Positions 25,771 to 35,410 of a DNA stretch of 64,000 nt are shown one piece after another. Each line of letters opens with the position of its first letter. Positions within the stretch are counted from its first letter, which is position 1. Source of the stretch: Oscillospiraceae bacterium (GTDB lineage: Bacteria; Bacillota; Clostridia; Saccharofermentanales; Saccharofermentanaceae); the NCBI GenBank assembly GCA_900176545.1, contig FWXP01000009.1:51375-115374 (forward strand). The letters are read 5' to 3'. Under the pieces are notes generated by a model. That model made no database searches. It was not told the origin of the DNA and worked only from the letters and a program-made list of their open reading frames with translations. A program made the position numbers and the translations under genes.

Positions 25771-26187
25771 ATGTCGATCGAATTAAGTGCTACTGACAGA
25801 TTGAGAGAAGCCGGTATCAGAGTTACGGTCCCCAGGCTTCTTATCTTTCAATACCTAATAGATAACAGGACACATCCTACATGCGATCGTATATATAACG
25901 ATCTTAAGGATTCTAATCCGTCCCTTTCACTGGCGACGGTATATAACGTTACGGAAAAACTTGCCGAGGAGAAGCTGGTGGCAGTTATCGTATCTCCAGA
26001 CGGAGAGCGTCACTACGACAGCATCACGGATTTTCACGGACATTTCTACTGCGACCAGTGCAGCAGTATCTATGACTTTAAGTGCCGTCCCGATAAGATG
26101 CCAGAGTGCCTTAAGGGCGCTGTGGTAAAGAGCGTATCTTATATCGCCAGGGGATACTGCCCGGAGTGTGCCGGCAATCATATATAA
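25771..26187 (+). CDS. perR: Fur-family peroxide regulator PerR
   Basis: The 138-residue protein has the Fur-type winged helix (LREAGIRVTVPRLLIFQYL; SLATVYNVTEKLAEEKLV) and a metal-binding C-terminal half: HYDSITDFHGHFYC, the structural zinc pairs CDQC and CPEC, and DFKC. These correspond to PerR/Fur ligand positions (His in RTHPT, the D-x-H-x-H group, Asp in YDFKC). I prefer PerR to Fur because of the Per box at its promoter and the rubrerythrin gene 27 bases downstream. PerR derepresses peroxide defence when its ligand His residues are oxidised. Confidence 0.85.
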   Translation: MSIELSATDRLREAGIRVTVPRLLIFQYLIDNRTHPTCDRIYNDLKDSNPSLSLATVYNVTEKLAEEKLVAVIVSPDGERHYDSITDFHGHFYCDQCSSIYDFKCRPDKMPECLKGAVVKSVSYIARGYCPECAGNHI

Positions 26188-26214
26188 GTATTTAAATCTA
26201 AGGAGGTTCAATAT

Positions 26215-26754
26215 ATGGATTTAAAGGGTACTAAGACAGAGGCTAACCTTCAGGCTGCTTTTGCAGGTGAGTCTATGGCTACCAACAAGTATGCATACTA
26301 TGCATCCAAGGCTAAGAAGGAAGGATATGTTCAGATCAGTAACATCTTCACTGAGACTTCCGGCAATGAGCGTGAGCACGCTAAGATGTGGTTCAAGAAG
26401 CTTCACGGTGATACTGTTCCCGACACTCTTACCAACCTTCTCGATGCAGCAGCAGGCGAGAACGGTGAGTGGACTGACATGTACAAGAGATTTGCCGAAG
26501 AGGCAAGAGAAGAAGGCTTCAACGATATCGCCGAGCTCTTTGAGATGGTAGGCGGCATCGAGAAGGAGCACGAGGAGAGATACAGGAAGATAGCTGAGCA
26601 TCTTGAGAAGGGCATGACCTTCGAGCGTGACGGCGTTACTATCTGGAAGTGCCTCAACTGCGGATATATCCACTACGGTGACAAGGCTCCTGAGGTCTGC
26701 CCCGTTTGTGCTCATCCACAGGCTTACTTCGAGGAGCAGAGCAAGAATTACTGA
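26215..26754 (+). CDS. rbr: Rubrerythrin
   Basis: The 179-residue protein has an N-terminal four-helix diiron domain with the ligand motifs AGESMATNKY, NEREHAKMW and GGIEKEHEERY, and a C-terminal rubredoxin-like domain with CLNCGY and CPVCAHP. Rubrerythrin reduces hydrogen peroxide to water in the cytosol of anaerobes, taking electrons through the rubredoxin centre. TAAGGAGGTTC precedes the start. Location behind perR suggests co-transcription and peroxide-inducible control. Confidence 0.97.
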   Translation: MDLKGTKTEANLQAAFAGESMATNKYAYYASKAKKEGYVQISNIFTETSGNEREHAKMWFKKLHGDTVPDTLTNLLDAAAGENGEWTDMYKRFAEEAREEGFNDIAELFEMVGGIEKEHEERYRKIAEHLEKGMTFERDGVTIWKCLNCGYIHYGDKAPEVCPVCAHPQAYFEEQSKNY

Positions 26755-26781
26755 TAACCGGATCAGTTTATATGAACAAAA

Positions 26782-26809
26782 GAAAGGACCGCTTAACGGC
26801 GGTCCTTTC
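26782..26809. terminator. Terminator shared by rubrerythrin and mscL
   Basis: GAAAGGACCGC (26782-26792) pairs with GCGGTCCTTTC (26799-26809) with a 6-base loop. On the minus strand it is followed by TTTTGTT, a good T-run for mscL. It may also act on the + strand. Confidence 0.8.
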
Positions 26810-26840
26810 GTATTGCAAATTGACTATAAGGTCAGTTAGA

Positions 26841-27248
26841 TCACTTGTTTGCGAGTGCGTCCCTGATCTCTGTAAGGAGCTTGACTTCCTCTGAAGGCTC
26901 TGCGGGAGCAGCTTCTTCTTCGGCTTCCTTCTTCTTGGCGAGCTTAGCTGCCTTCTCAGTAGCAGTATTGATAGCCTTGATAACGCAGAAGAGGATAAGA
27001 GCGAGGATAAGGAAGTTGATTATTGCGGAGATAAATGCACCGTATGTGAATGCAGCACCGCGGATAACGAACTGTCCGCCGACCTCTACTTCGTCGTTAC
27101 CTGTGATAACCTGAATAAGAGGTGTGATGAAGCTGTCTGTAAGTGCTGTTACGATATTTCCGAAAGCACCACCGATGATAACACCGACAGCCATATCCAT
27201 TACGTTGCCCTTAAGTGCGAAATCTTTGAACTCTTTTAAGAAACCCAT
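26841..27248 (-). CDS. mscL: Large-conductance mechanosensitive channel
   Basis: The 135-residue protein is MscL: N-terminal helix MGFLKEFKDFALKGNVMD, pore helix VGVIIGGAFGNIVTALTDSFITPLI, periplasmic loop, second membrane helix (about 74-95), and a charged C-terminal helix ending EVKLLTEIRDALANK. It opens under membrane tension to release solutes during osmotic downshock. TATAGGAGGGC precedes the start. It is convergent to rubrerythrin. Confidence 0.97.
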   Translation of the reverse strand: MGFLKEFKDFALKGNVMDMAVGVIIGGAFGNIVTALTDSFITPLIQVITGNDEVEVGGQFVIRGAAFTYGAFISAIINFLILALILFCVIKAINTATEKAAKLAKKKEAEEEAAPAEPSEEVKLLTEIRDALANK

Positions 27249-27360
27249 ATTGCCCTCCTATATAAACTTGATAGATATAAGATAGGTTTATTCTATATTT
27301 ATAGGAAGGGAATAGTGTTTCCTTAAGTTTACAATAGTATGTTAGTTAGGAAACGCAAAA

Positions 27361-27386
27361 GAGGGTACGACCTTCGTCGTACCCTC
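27361..27386 (-). terminator. Terminator of the small P-loop gene
   Basis: GAGGGTACGA (27361-27370) and TCGTACCCTC (27377-27386) form a perfect 10-bp stem with a 6-base loop. On the minus strand TTTTGCGTTT follows. Confidence 0.8.
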
Positions 27387-27409
27387 CGATGATTTGCTTA
27401 GTTCAGGTG

Positions 27410-27817
27410 TCAGCAGAAAGACTTTACTGACTCAGGTAATTCGTCAACCTTACAGCTCAAGATGATGCTGGCCGTGATGGGAGAATCTTTAAGGAATGAA
27501 TCAAGATTTGTGATGAACTTCTCAAGATCTGCCACGTCAGAGTCCTCGGCCACTTTGTAGATACTATCGATATAGATGTGTGTCAGATCATAATCCTTGG
27601 AGCATATTCCGCATATAAATGCGAGGAGCTGGTCATAACCGGATACCGGATATTCCTTCATATTTACGAGTCTTACATTCGGCTTCAGGAGCTGGTCCAA
27701 TCTGTTGCCTCTCTCGATGCAGACCACATTATTGTCCTGAGCCGCTACGGTATTGATGTCGTCAACAAGACGCGCTGTCTTACCTGTTCCTTTCTCGCCT
27801 GCGATGATCTTAATCAT
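27410..27817 (-). CDS. Small P-loop nucleotide-binding protein
   Basis: The 135-residue protein begins with MIKIIAGEKGTGKTARLVDDIN, a Walker A motif (GEKGTGKT) at residues 7-14. A Walker B-like strand follows (DLTHIYIDSIYK, about 78-89), and it ends with ITASIILSCKVDELPESV. It is far smaller than AAA+ or kinase domains and I cannot name its substrate; in Clostridia such proteins are often labelled generic ATPases. It lies alone on the minus strand with its own promoter and terminator. Confidence 0.72.
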   Translation of the reverse strand: MIKIIAGEKGTGKTARLVDDINTVAAQDNNVVCIERGNRLDQLLKPNVRLVNMKEYPVSGYDQLLAFICGICSKDYDLTHIYIDSIYKVAEDSDVADLEKFITNLDSFLKDSPITASIILSCKVDELPESVKSFC

Positions 27818-27841
27818 AAGCTGTTCTCCTTTGATTCTGGA

Positions 27842-27892
27842 CTCTCCCTATCGGGATAGTCTTATTGTACTTTATCCTGCCGTTATTTTGAA
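27842..27892 (-). promoter_or_regulatory. Promoter of the P-loop gene with downstream dyad
   Basis: On the minus strand TTCAAA (27887-27892) and TACAAT (27864-27869) are 17 bases apart. Just downstream, GACTATCCC and GGGAGAGTC (27842-27862) form an imperfect dyad that could be an operator or leader hairpin. Confidence 0.5.
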
Positions 27893-27951
27893 TAGTAAAT
27901 TAATGAAAAATGTGGAAACTTTTGTGGATAATACACATATTCGAAATAGGT

Positions 27952-28038
27952 TTGCGGTACCTGCTCTATATATGGTATTATAGTGATGTTGTTGATTTAC
28001 TTTTTTGAGTAAACGGGCTTCGTTGAGGCTCGTTTTTT
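27952..28038 (+). promoter_or_regulatory. rimP-nusA operon promoter and leader terminator
   Basis: TTGCGG (27952-27957) and TATTAT (27976-27981) are 18 bases apart. About 30 bases into the transcript, AAACGGGCTT (28011-28020) pairs with GAGGCTCGTTT-type sequence (28026-28035), followed by six T residues (28033-28038), and only then the GGGAGG ribosome site. This is a complete intrinsic terminator in the leader. In B. subtilis NusA is known to autoregulate this operon through a leader terminator, and the layout here fits that. Confidence 0.7.
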
Positions 28039-28067
28039 GTTTTATTTATGGGGAGGAACGTCAGTTA

Positions 28068-28532
28068 ATGGCAGGAAGAAGCAAGATAGCTCAGGCTGCA
28101 TTTGACATCGCGCTCCCGCTCGCTGAACAGATGGGTCTCGAGCTTGTCGACGCAGAGTACAAGAAGGAAGGTCAGAGCACATTCTTAAGGCTCTTTATCG
28201 ACAAGAAGGGCGGTCTCGACATAGATGACTGCGAGAACTTCAGCAGGGCGGTGGATCCTATATTGGATGAGAAGCTCACGCACGATGCGGACTATTTCGA
28301 AGTATCGTCTCCGGGTCTTACGAGACCCTTAACGACTATGGCCGACTACAGGAGATATGAAGGAGAGAAGATAGATATCTCTTTGTTCTCCGCTTACGAA
28401 GGCAGTAAAGAATATACGGGAACCATATCCGGAAGCGACGAGTCTTCTGTGACGGTAACGCTAGATGACGACAGCAGTGTTACTTTCGGATATAAGGATA
28501 TATCCAAGGCCGTAAGGCACATTGAATTCTGA
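28068..28532 (+). CDS. rimP: Ribosome maturation factor RimP
   Basis: The 154-residue protein has the RimP N-terminal domain (LAEQMGLELVDAEYKKEGQSTFLRLFIDKKGGLDIDDC by pattern) and the conserved VSSPGLTRPL, then a C-terminal SH3-like domain. It assists 30S subunit assembly. The start at 28068 is chosen for MAGRSKIAQ and the GGGAGG site; an upstream in-frame start at 28005 would lie inside the leader terminator. It heads the nusA-infB operon. Confidence 0.95.
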   Translation: MAGRSKIAQAAFDIALPLAEQMGLELVDAEYKKEGQSTFLRLFIDKKGGLDIDDCENFSRAVDPILDEKLTHDADYFEVSSPGLTRPLTTMADYRRYEGEKIDISLFSAYEGSKEYTGTISGSDESSVTVTLDDDSSVTFGYKDISKAVRHIEF

Positions 28533-28554
28533 TAATAAAAGGGAGGAACATATA

Positions 28555-29706
28555 ATGGCAAAGAAGATTCAGAACGAGGAACCTAAGGATAACGTACTTG
28601 ACGCGATCAAGATGTTAGCCAAGGAGAGAGGTATCGAAGAGGAAGAGCTCATCACTGCAGTAGAGGAAGGTATCGTTACTGCATTCAGACGTGAGTTCTC
28701 CGGTTCACAGTCCATCGAGCACGTAGAGGCCGAGATCGACAGAACAACAGGTGAGATCTTCGTTTACAAGCTCGTTGAGGTAGTAGAAGAAGTAGAGGAC
28801 GACGCTAACCAGATCTCAATCGAGGACGCTAAGGCACTTGATCCCGATATCGAGCTCGGTGATGAGGTCGAGGTAGGTATCGAGGTTGAAAAGCTCGGTC
28901 GTCTCGCAGCAACAGCTGCAAAGAGTGCCATCTCCCAGAAGGTAAGAGATGCAGAGTACAGAAGGATCAACAATGAGTTCTCCGGCAGGATCGGCGAGCT
29001 CGCTACAGGTATCATCCTTCGTAAGGACGCAAGAAACGTATATGTAGACATCGACCGTGCCGAGGCTGTTCTTCCCAGAGAGGGACAGATCAGGAACGAG
29101 ATCTACGAGACAAACAGACAGATGAAGTTCCTTGTCCTTTGTGTTGAAGAGCACAACGGCAGGCCTTCCATCACAGTATCCAGAACATCCAATGAACTCG
29201 TAAGAAAGCTCTTCGAGCTCGAGATCCCCGAGATCAAGTCCGGTGAGGTCATCATCCAGGCTGTATCCAGAGAGCCCGGTTCAAGATCCAAGGTTGCCGT
29301 ATATTCCAGAGACGAGAATATCGACGCTAAGGGTTCCTGCGTAGGTCAGAGAGGCCAGAGAGTACAGGAGATCATGAATGAGTTAGGCGGAGAGAAGATC
29401 GACATCGTCGATTGGAACGAGGATCCCGCACTCTTCATCTCCGAAGCACTTCAGCCCGCTAAGGTACTTCGCGTAGATACAGAGATCACTACTAATGAGG
29501 ACGGTTCTCAGGACAGAAGAGCTAAGGTCATCGTACCTGATTCCCAGTTCACGCTTGCTATCGGCAGAAGCGGACAGAATGTTCGTCTTGCAGCAAGACT
29601 TACCGGATTCAAGATCGATATCAAGAGAGAGTCCGAGGAGATCATCGAGGCTACACAGCTCATGGGTGATGCGTTCCAGGTAGTCGAGAGCGAAGGAGAG
29701 AACTGA
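28555..29706 (+). CDS. nusA: Transcription termination/antitermination factor NusA
   Basis: The 383-residue protein has an N-terminal RNA polymerase-binding domain ([25 protein letters not shown]), an S1 domain (about 130-200), and two KH domains with [26 protein letters not shown] and [17 protein letters not shown]. It lacks the acidic C-terminal repeats of E. coli NusA, as is usual in Firmicutes. GGGAGG sits 8 bases before ATG 28555. It modulates pausing and termination and probably controls its own operon. Confidence 0.97.
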   Translation: MAKKIQNEEPKDNVLDAIKMLAKERGIEEEELITAVEEGIVTAFRREFSGSQSIEHVEAEIDRTTGEIFVYKLVEVVEEVEDDANQISIEDAKALDPDIELGDEVEVGIEVEKLGRLAATAAKSAISQKVRDAEYRRINNEFSGRIGELATGIILRKDARNVYVDIDRAEAVLPREGQIRNEIYETNRQMKFLVLCVEEHNGRPSITVSRTSNELVRKLFELEIPEIKSGEVIIQAVSREPGSRSKVAVYSRDENIDAKGSCVGQRGQRVQEIMNELGGEKIDIVDWNEDPALFISEALQPAKVLRVDTEITTNEDGSQDRRAKVIVPDSQFTLAIGRSGQNVRLAARLTGFKIDIKRESEEIIEATQLMGDAFQVVESEGEN

Positions 29707-29711
29707 TCCTG

Positions 29712-30005
29712 ATGAAGAAAAAGCCGCAGAGAATGTGCGTATCCTGTCGTGAGAGACGCGATAAGAAAGACCTTATGAGAGTCGTTCTCGACAGCGAAGG
29801 CAACATAAGCTACGATCCCACGGGCAAGCTCCCGGGCAGAGGTTCATACCTTTGCAGGAAGGAAGAGTGCATCATGGCTGAGCTCAAGGCTCACCGCCTC
29901 TCCAAGGGATTAAGGCACGGAGTCGACGAAGCTCAGCTTCGGGCTGTGGCTAAGGAGATCCTGGATCTTTGTGAGAACAGTAGCGAGGAACAGGATGATC
30001 AGTGA
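29712..30005 (+). CDS. ylxR: YlxR / RnpM RNA-binding protein
   Basis: The 97-residue protein carries the YlxR signature: [19 protein letters not shown], then [11 protein letters not shown]. The family has been described as an RNase P modulator (RnpM) that binds RnpB RNA in B. subtilis. It lies 5 bases after nusA and overlaps the following L7Ae-type gene by 11 bases. Confidence 0.93.
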   Translation: MKKKPQRMCVSCRERRDKKDLMRVVLDSEGNISYDPTGKLPGRGSYLCRKEECIMAELKAHRLSKGLRHGVDEAQLRAVAKEILDLCENSSEEQDDQ

Positions 30006-30336
30006 AGATAAGATCCTGAGGTTCATAGGACTTGCCATGAGGGCGGGTAAAGTGGCTTCGGGTTATGACATGACAGTATCGACGATAGCAAACGGTCAGG
30101 CCAAGCTCCTGATAATATCGAAGGACATATCCAAGAATACCTTGGGAAAGCTCCTTCACAGGATAGAGACTGACGGAACAGATGCTCCGGATGCATACAG
30201 CTTCTCGGAAGCAAGAAAGCTCGGAGATGCTATCGGAAAGCCGGACAGGGCGATACTTGCGATAACCGATGAGGGGTTCGCGGGCAAGCTGTCCACAATG
30301 TTAGAAGAATATGATGATACAAAGGAGACTGACTGA
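29995..30336 (+). CDS. L7Ae-family RNA-binding protein (YlxQ)
   Basis: The 113-residue protein has the L7Ae/L30e fold signature: [20 protein letters not shown], then [14 protein letters not shown] and [14 protein letters not shown]. Members bind kink-turn RNAs; this paralogue always sits between ylxR and infB in Firmicutes. The start at 29995 is set by GAGGAACAGG before ATG; its stop overlaps the infB start (TGATG). Confidence 0.9.
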   Translation: MISEDKILRFIGLAMRAGKVASGYDMTVSTIANGQAKLLIISKDISKNTLGKLLHRIETDGTDAPDAYSFSEARKLGDAIGKPDRAILAITDEGFAGKLSTMLEEYDDTKETD

Positions 30337-33002
30337 TGAGTGAAGACAACGAGAAGAATAAGCCGCAGATAACCCTCGGAGGAGTATCGGGCAACAAGGA
30401 ACTCAAAGTTAGAAGAGTTCATAAGAAAAAGACAGAACAGCCTTCTGAAGCTGCAGCCCCCGTTAAGGAAGAGGCTGCCGTAGCAGCACCTAAGAAGGAG
30501 GCTCCCGTTAAGGAAGCGCCTGCACCTAAGGCTGAAGCACCTAAGGCAGCTCCTGCCGAGAAGAAGGCAGAGGCACCCGCTAAACCTGCTCCTGAGAAGA
30601 AGCCTGCGGCAAAGGCTGCTCCCGCTGCTAAGGAAGAGGCTCCCAAGGCTGCTCCCGCACCTGAGAAGAAGGCTGAAGCTCCTGCTCCCGAGAAGAAGGA
30701 GCCTGCTATCGACAGAAGGAAGATATCTTCTGCCGTTGTAGCTATGCCTGAGACAGTAAGGTCATCTACGGTGATCTCCGATAACAGAGGCGGAAGATAT
30801 AACCGTGACGGTAACCGTCAGGGAGGCTATCAGGGCGGTAATCGCCAGGGTGGCGGATATAACAGGGATAACAACCGTCAGGGCGGCGGCAACAGAGGCG
30901 GCTATCAGGGCGGCGGATTCGCCAAGGATAAGGACGATGATTCCAATAACCGTCCCGCACCCAGAAAGCCCAGTAAGCCCAAGGCTGAGTCTCCTCTTGA
31001 CGATATGAAGAAGAGCCGTGCGAACTTTGCGGAGAAGAGCGCTATCGAGAAGAAGCATAACGATAACGATCAGCAGAGAAGAGAGAACGGCAGGAGCCAG
31101 AACACTAACGACCGCCGCATGAAGAACAACAATTCCAAGTTCAACGGCAGGATCAGCGAAGATGGTGAGTATGATGATTATTCATACGGAAGAAAGAAAA
31201 AGAAGAAGAGCACATATATCGCTCAGCCTGTTGTTGAGCAGGTCATCACCGATATCCAGATCCCTCCTTTCATCACTGTAAAGGATTTTGCAGAGGGTAT
31301 CGGCAAGAAGAGCTCCGACGTGATCAAGGAACTCATGAAGCTCGGTGTTCTCGCTACCATCAACCAGGAGCTCGATTTCGATACAGCCTGTCTTCTTGCT
31401 GATGCATTCGGCATCAACGCTACTCTCCTTGAGGAGGTAACGGAGGAAGATATCCTCTTCGACGACGATGCAGATGATGCACCTTCCGATAATCTCGAGC
31501 CCAGACCTCCCGTTGTTGTTGTCATGGGTCACGTTGACCACGGTAAGACATCACTCCTCGACAGGATCAGGTCCGCATCTGTTGTATCCGGTGAGGCCGG
31601 CGGTATCACACAGCATATCGGTGCTTACACAGTAAGAGTAAAGGGTCGTCAGATCACGTTCCTTGATACTCCCGGTCACGAAGCTTTCACAACGATGAGA
31701 GCAAGAGGTGCAAACTTCACGGATATCGCTATCCTGGTAGTTGCAGCCGATGACGGTGTAATGCCTCAGACTATCGAGTCCATCAACCACGCTAAGGCAG
31801 CTAATACGGAGATCGTAGTAGCTATCAACAAGATCGATAAGCCCGGCGCTAACCCCGAGAAGGTTAAGCAGGAGCTCACTCAGTACGAATTGATCCCCGA
31901 GGAGTGGGGCGGTTCCACGATCATGGTTCCCGTATCCGCTAAGAAGGGCGAAGGTATCGATGACCTCCTTGAGAACGTTCTCCTCGTAGCAGATGTTCTT
32001 GAGCTCAAGGCAGATCCTACAAGACAGGCTAAGGGTGCCGTTATCGAGGCTAAGCTCGATAAGAACAGAGGTCCTGTTGCTACAGTCCTCGTTCAGAGAG
32101 GTACATTGAAGCAGGGCGATACCGTTGTCTGCGGCGCTATGATCGGTAACGTCAGAGCCATGTACGACGATAAGGGTAAGGACATCAAGAAGGCAGGTCC
32201 TTCTACACCCGTTGAGATCTTAGGTCTTCCCGAAGTACCTGAGGCAGGTGAGATGCTCTATGCCGTAACAGACGATAAGATGGCAAGACAGCTCGTTGAG
32301 AAGAGAAGGATCAAGCAGCGTGAGGAGCACATCAGAAAGAGCTCCAAGATGAGCCTTGAGAATCTCGCTGCAGCAATGGCTGAGGGTGACGTTAAGGATC
32401 TTAACCTCATCATCAAGGCAGACGTTCAGGGTTCCGTCGAGGCTGTTACACAGTCCGTCGAGAAGCTCTCTAACGAGGAAGTACACGTTAAGGTCGTACA
32501 CGGTGCAGTCGGTGCAATCAATGAGTCCGATATCATGCTCGCTGACGTATCCAACGCCATAATCATCGGCTTCAATGTTCGTCCTAATGCGGCTATCTCC
32601 GAGAAGGCAAAGGATGCAGGCGTAGACATCAGGCTCTACAGCGTCATCTATAATGCTATCGAGGATATCGAGTCCGCTATGAAGGGAATGCTCGCACCTA
32701 AGTTCGAGGAAGTAGTTCTCGGACATGTTGAGATCAGAGAGATCTTCAAGGTCAGCGGCGTTGGTACTATCGGAGGTGCTTATGTAACCGACGGTAAGAT
32801 CACAAGAAATTGCGGCGTAAGAGTACTTCGTGATGATATCGTTATCTACACCGGTCAGCTCGGTTCCCTCCAGAGGATGAAGGATGCCGTTAAGGAGGTC
32901 AACTACGGTTACGAGTGCGGTCTTTCCATCGCTAACTATAACGATATCAAGATCGGCGATACCATCGAGGCGTTCGAGGAGCGTGAAGTCGCTCGCGACT
33001 AA
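30336..33002 (+). CDS. infB: Translation initiation factor IF-2
   Basis: The 888-residue protein has the IF-2 G domain with [12 protein letters not shown] (about 399), [26 protein letters not shown] and [10 protein letters not shown], then domains II-IV with the initiator-tRNA-binding C-terminal part. It brings fMet-tRNA to the 30S subunit. The N-terminal ~310 residues are low complexity: an Ala/Pro/Lys/Glu-rich region (about 28-130) and a striking Gly/Arg/Asn/Gln-rich region (about 150-205) like RGG boxes, longer than needed for function. Confidence 0.97.
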   Translation: MSEDNEKNKPQITLGGVSGNKELKVRRVHKKKTEQPSEAAAPVKEEAAVAAPKKEAPVKEAPAPKAEAPKAAPAEKKAEAPAKPAPEKKPAAKAAPAAKEEAPKAAPAPEKKAEAPAPEKKEPAIDRRKISSAVVAMPETVRSSTVISDNRGGRYNRDGNRQGGYQGGNRQGGGYNRDNNRQGGGNRGGYQGGGFAKDKDDDSNNRPAPRKPSKPKAESPLDDMKKSRANFAEKSAIEKKHNDNDQQRRENGRSQNTNDRRMKNNNSKFNGRISEDGEYDDYSYGRKKKKKSTYIAQPVVEQVITDIQIPPFITVKDFAEGIGKKSSDVIKELMKLGVLATINQELDFDTACLLADAFGINATLLEEVTEEDILFDDDADDAPSDNLEPRPPVVVVMGHVDHGKTSLLDRIRSASVVSGEAGGITQHIGAYTVRVKGRQITFLDTPGHEAFTTMRARGANFTDIAILVVAADDGVMPQTIESINHAKAANTEIVVAINKIDKPGANPEKVKQELTQYELIPEEWGGSTIMVPVSAKKGEGIDDLLENVLLVADVLELKADPTRQAKGAVIEAKLDKNRGPVATVLVQRGTLKQGDTVVCGAMIGNVRAMYDDKGKDIKKAGPSTPVEILGLPEVPEAGEMLYAVTDDKMARQLVEKRRIKQREEHIRKSSKMSLENLAAAMAEGDVKDLNLIIKADVQGSVEAVTQSVEKLSNEEVHVKVVHGAVGAINESDIMLADVSNAIIIGFNVRPNAAISEKAKDAGVDIRLYSVIYNAIEDIESAMKGMLAPKFEEVVLGHVEIREIFKVSGVGTIGGAYVTDGKITRNCGVRVLRDDIVIYTGQLGSLQRMKDAVKEVNYGYECGLSIANYNDIKIGDTIEAFEEREVARD

Positions 33003-33018
33003 TATTAGGAGTTTATAA

Positions 33019-33420
33019 ATGCGAAGAAACAGAGCTGCTATTGTCGGCGACGAGATGCAGAAGGTGATCTCGGACATCCTGGCCACCAAGGTCAAGGATC
33101 CGAGGATCCCTCTCCTTACTTCGGTCACCAGGGTCAAGATGTCATCAGACCTGACCCATGCCATGATCGATATCTCCGTCTTCGGCGACGACAAGGCAAA
33201 GAAGGACTGCATGGATGCCATAGAACATGCGAAGGGATTCATCAGGTTCGAGATGTGTAAGCATATCAACCTGAGAGTGGCTCCCGAATTGCATTTCAAG
33301 CTCGACGAGACTCTTGAGGAAGCTGCCCGTATGGAGGCACTTATCGACAAGACTCTCGCAGATGACGAGAAGAAGCGTCGCGAGCTCGGGATCGAAGAAG
33401 ATAATAGTGAAGAGGAATAA
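33019..33420 (+). CDS. rbfA: Ribosome-binding factor A
   Basis: The 133-residue protein matches RbfA (RRNRAAIVGDEMQKVISDILATKVKDPR; VKMSSDLTHAMIDISVFGD; RVAPELHFKLDET). It is a KH-like factor for late 30S maturation. TAGGAG precedes the ATG. It sits 16 bases after infB and 5 bases before the DHH gene. Confidence 0.96.
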   Translation: MRRNRAAIVGDEMQKVISDILATKVKDPRIPLLTSVTRVKMSSDLTHAMIDISVFGDDKAKKDCMDAIEHAKGFIRFEMCKHINLRVAPELHFKLDETLEEAARMEALIDKTLADDEKKRRELGIEEDNSEEE

Positions 33421-33425
33421 ACTTT

Positions 33426-34481
33426 ATGCAGGTTAAGGAATTATATGCTGATGAAGCATTAAGGATCGGAAGCGTTATGCTCGAGATGAGCGAAGAGGTC
33501 AAGGAAGCTGACGGCTCCATCCTCGTGTTCCTACATAAAAGTGTTGACGGCGACTGTGTGGGCTCTGCCTGCGCAGCCGTTTCAATGTTGAAGAACATGG
33601 GCGTGCCCGCCAAGGTTGCTATGCCTGAGAAGCTTCCCGACAACATGGCTTTCCTGGGAGTAGATGATCTCCTGGAATATATCGCCGACCCTTCGGCCGA
33701 GGAGATTACGATCGACGGCAAGAAGGTCGTCAAGGTAATGTCCGTTGACTGTACCGAAGGCAGCAGGATGGGCGATATGGGTCAGATCTACGACAGGTTC
33801 GAAGATGCCGTTACCGTGGATCACCACGAAGTGACAGAACTAAGAAACGACAGGAAGTGGATCGAGCCCCAGGCTTCTTCCGCTTGCGAGATGATGTTCT
33901 ATGTTGCTAAGCAGACTGCAGAGATGCTGGCTTGCGACATAAGGGAAGTTCTCGACAAGAGAGCTGCAATGTGCCTTATCGCAGGTATCGTTACGGATAC
34001 CGGAAGGTTTACATATACCAACACAAGATCAGAGACGCTGGAAGCTGCAGGAGAGCTCATGGACTTGGGCGGAGATATAATGGCTGTCTGTCATAACCTC
34101 TTCGACAAGAAGACTCCCCAGGAGTTCAGGATCTCGAGCCAGGCTTGCCTCAATACGGAATTCTTCGCTGACGGCAAGCTTGCCATCACGACAGTATCCG
34201 AGCAGATGTTTTCTGACTTCGGTGCTACCAAGGACGATATCGGAGATGTTGTATCCAGGCTTCGCGACGTAGAGGGCGTAGAGCTCGCAGTAGTACTTCG
34301 CGAGACGGGAGAAGGTTCCGTAAGGGCTAACTTAAGATCCAAGACGTCCTTTGATTGTTCCGAGTTCGCAGGAAGGTTCGACGGCGGCGGACATAAGAGA
34401 GCCGCAGGCTTTACCGTATCAGGCAAGGCTATGGCCGACCTTAAGGATCAGGTTGTAAAAGAGGCATCCGAGCTTTTATGA
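33426..34481 (+). CDS. nrnA: DHH-family oligoribonuclease / pAp phosphatase
   Basis: The 351-residue protein has DHH motifs: HKSVDGDCVGSACA (motif I, usually DxDxxGS), VDCTEGSRMG, VDHHEV (motif III) and GIVTDTGRFTY, and a DHHA1 domain with GGGHKRAAGF. NrnA degrades short RNA oligomers and dephosphorylates pAp in Firmicutes. The position between rbfA and truB is the usual one. Its stop overlaps the truB ATG as ATGA. Confidence 0.93.
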   Translation: MQVKELYADEALRIGSVMLEMSEEVKEADGSILVFLHKSVDGDCVGSACAAVSMLKNMGVPAKVAMPEKLPDNMAFLGVDDLLEYIADPSAEEITIDGKKVVKVMSVDCTEGSRMGDMGQIYDRFEDAVTVDHHEVTELRNDRKWIEPQASSACEMMFYVAKQTAEMLACDIREVLDKRAAMCLIAGIVTDTGRFTYTNTRSETLEAAGELMDLGGDIMAVCHNLFDKKTPQEFRISSQACLNTEFFADGKLAITTVSEQMFSDFGATKDDIGDVVSRLRDVEGVELAVVLRETGEGSVRANLRSKTSFDCSEFAGRFDGGGHKRAAGFTVSGKAMADLKDQVVKEASELL

Positions 34482-35410
34482 GCGACGGCATAATACTCCT
34501 GGATAAGAAGCCCGGTATCACTTCCATGGCATCGGACAACTTTATCAAGAAGCAGCTGGGTACCAAGAAGGTAGGTCATTCCGGTACCCTGGATCCTTTT
34601 GCTACGGGTCTGCTCCCCATATTTACGGGAAAGGCCCTGAAGGTCATGCGCTATACAGATGATTACGACAAGGGTTATTCCTGTACGTGTTTCCTGGGCA
34701 AGGCTACGGAGACTTTGGATATTGAAGGCGAAGCTGTCGGAGGTAGGCTCCCTACGGAAGAAGAGCTCATCTCTCTTCGCGCTAATGACTATAAAGCGGT
34801 GCGGGATGCTTTCGAGCAGGTGGCAAAGACTACTTCCCAGATCCCTCCCAAGTATTCTGCCAAGAAGATTGACGGAAAGAAAGCATACGAGCTTGCCAGG
34901 GAAGGCGTTGAAGTCAAGATGAAGCCTCACGCCATAAAGATCTACTCTCTTGATATCAAGGATATCCGCGAAGGTGACGGCGGTATCTACGTATCCTTTG
35001 ACGTATTCTGCTCCAAGGGTACATACATAAGGACCATCTGCGGTGACGTAGGAGACATAACGGGATTCGGAGCACATGCAGTGAGTCTTCGAAGGATCAA
35101 GTGCGGTCCTTTCTCTTTAGAGGATGCAGTTACCGAAGAGGAGATAGCAAAAAAGAGGGAAGAAGGCAACATGAGCTTTATCCTCCCTTACGAAATGGCG
35201 CTCTCCTCCATGCCCCGCGTGGACGTTACTTCACGTGAATACGAGGATATAAGGGTAGGAAAGAAGATACGTGCCAAGGAAGGCACAAAGGAAGATATAA
35301 GATATGCCGCATACTACGACGGCAAGCTTGTCGCTGTTATCTACAGGGCAACGGAGAACGGCCGTGAAATTATGCGCATAGAGAGGATGCTTGCAACAGA
35401 TGATCGATAA
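34478..35410 (+). CDS. truB: tRNA pseudouridine-55 synthase
   Basis: The 310-residue protein has the TruB signature LDKKPGITS and the catalytic Asp39 in GHSGTLDPFATG, plus KYSAKKIDGKKAYELAR and GTYIRTICGDVG. It makes pseudouridine 55 in the T-loop of tRNAs. It overlaps nrnA by 4 bases and overlaps the ribF start by 11 bases. Confidence 0.97.
   Translation: MSDGIILLDKKPGITSMASDNFIKKQLGTKKVGHSGTLDPFATGLLPIFTGKALKVMRYTDDYDKGYSCTCFLGKATETLDIEGEAVGGRLPTEEELISLRANDYKAVRDAFEQVAKTTSQIPPKYSAKKIDGKKAYELAREGVEVKMKPHAIKIYSLDIKDIREGDGGIYVSFDVFCSKGTYIRTICGDVGDITGFGAHAVSLRRIKCGPFSLEDAVTEEEIAKKREEGNMSFILPYEMALSSMPRVDVTSREYEDIRVGKKIRAKEGTKEDIRYAAYYDGKLVAVIYRATENGREIMRIERMLATDDR

Noticed and set aside
32220..33350. 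376-codon minus-strand open frame across infB and rbfA
   Set aside because: Antisense to two conserved genes, no ribosome site, no recognisable protein.
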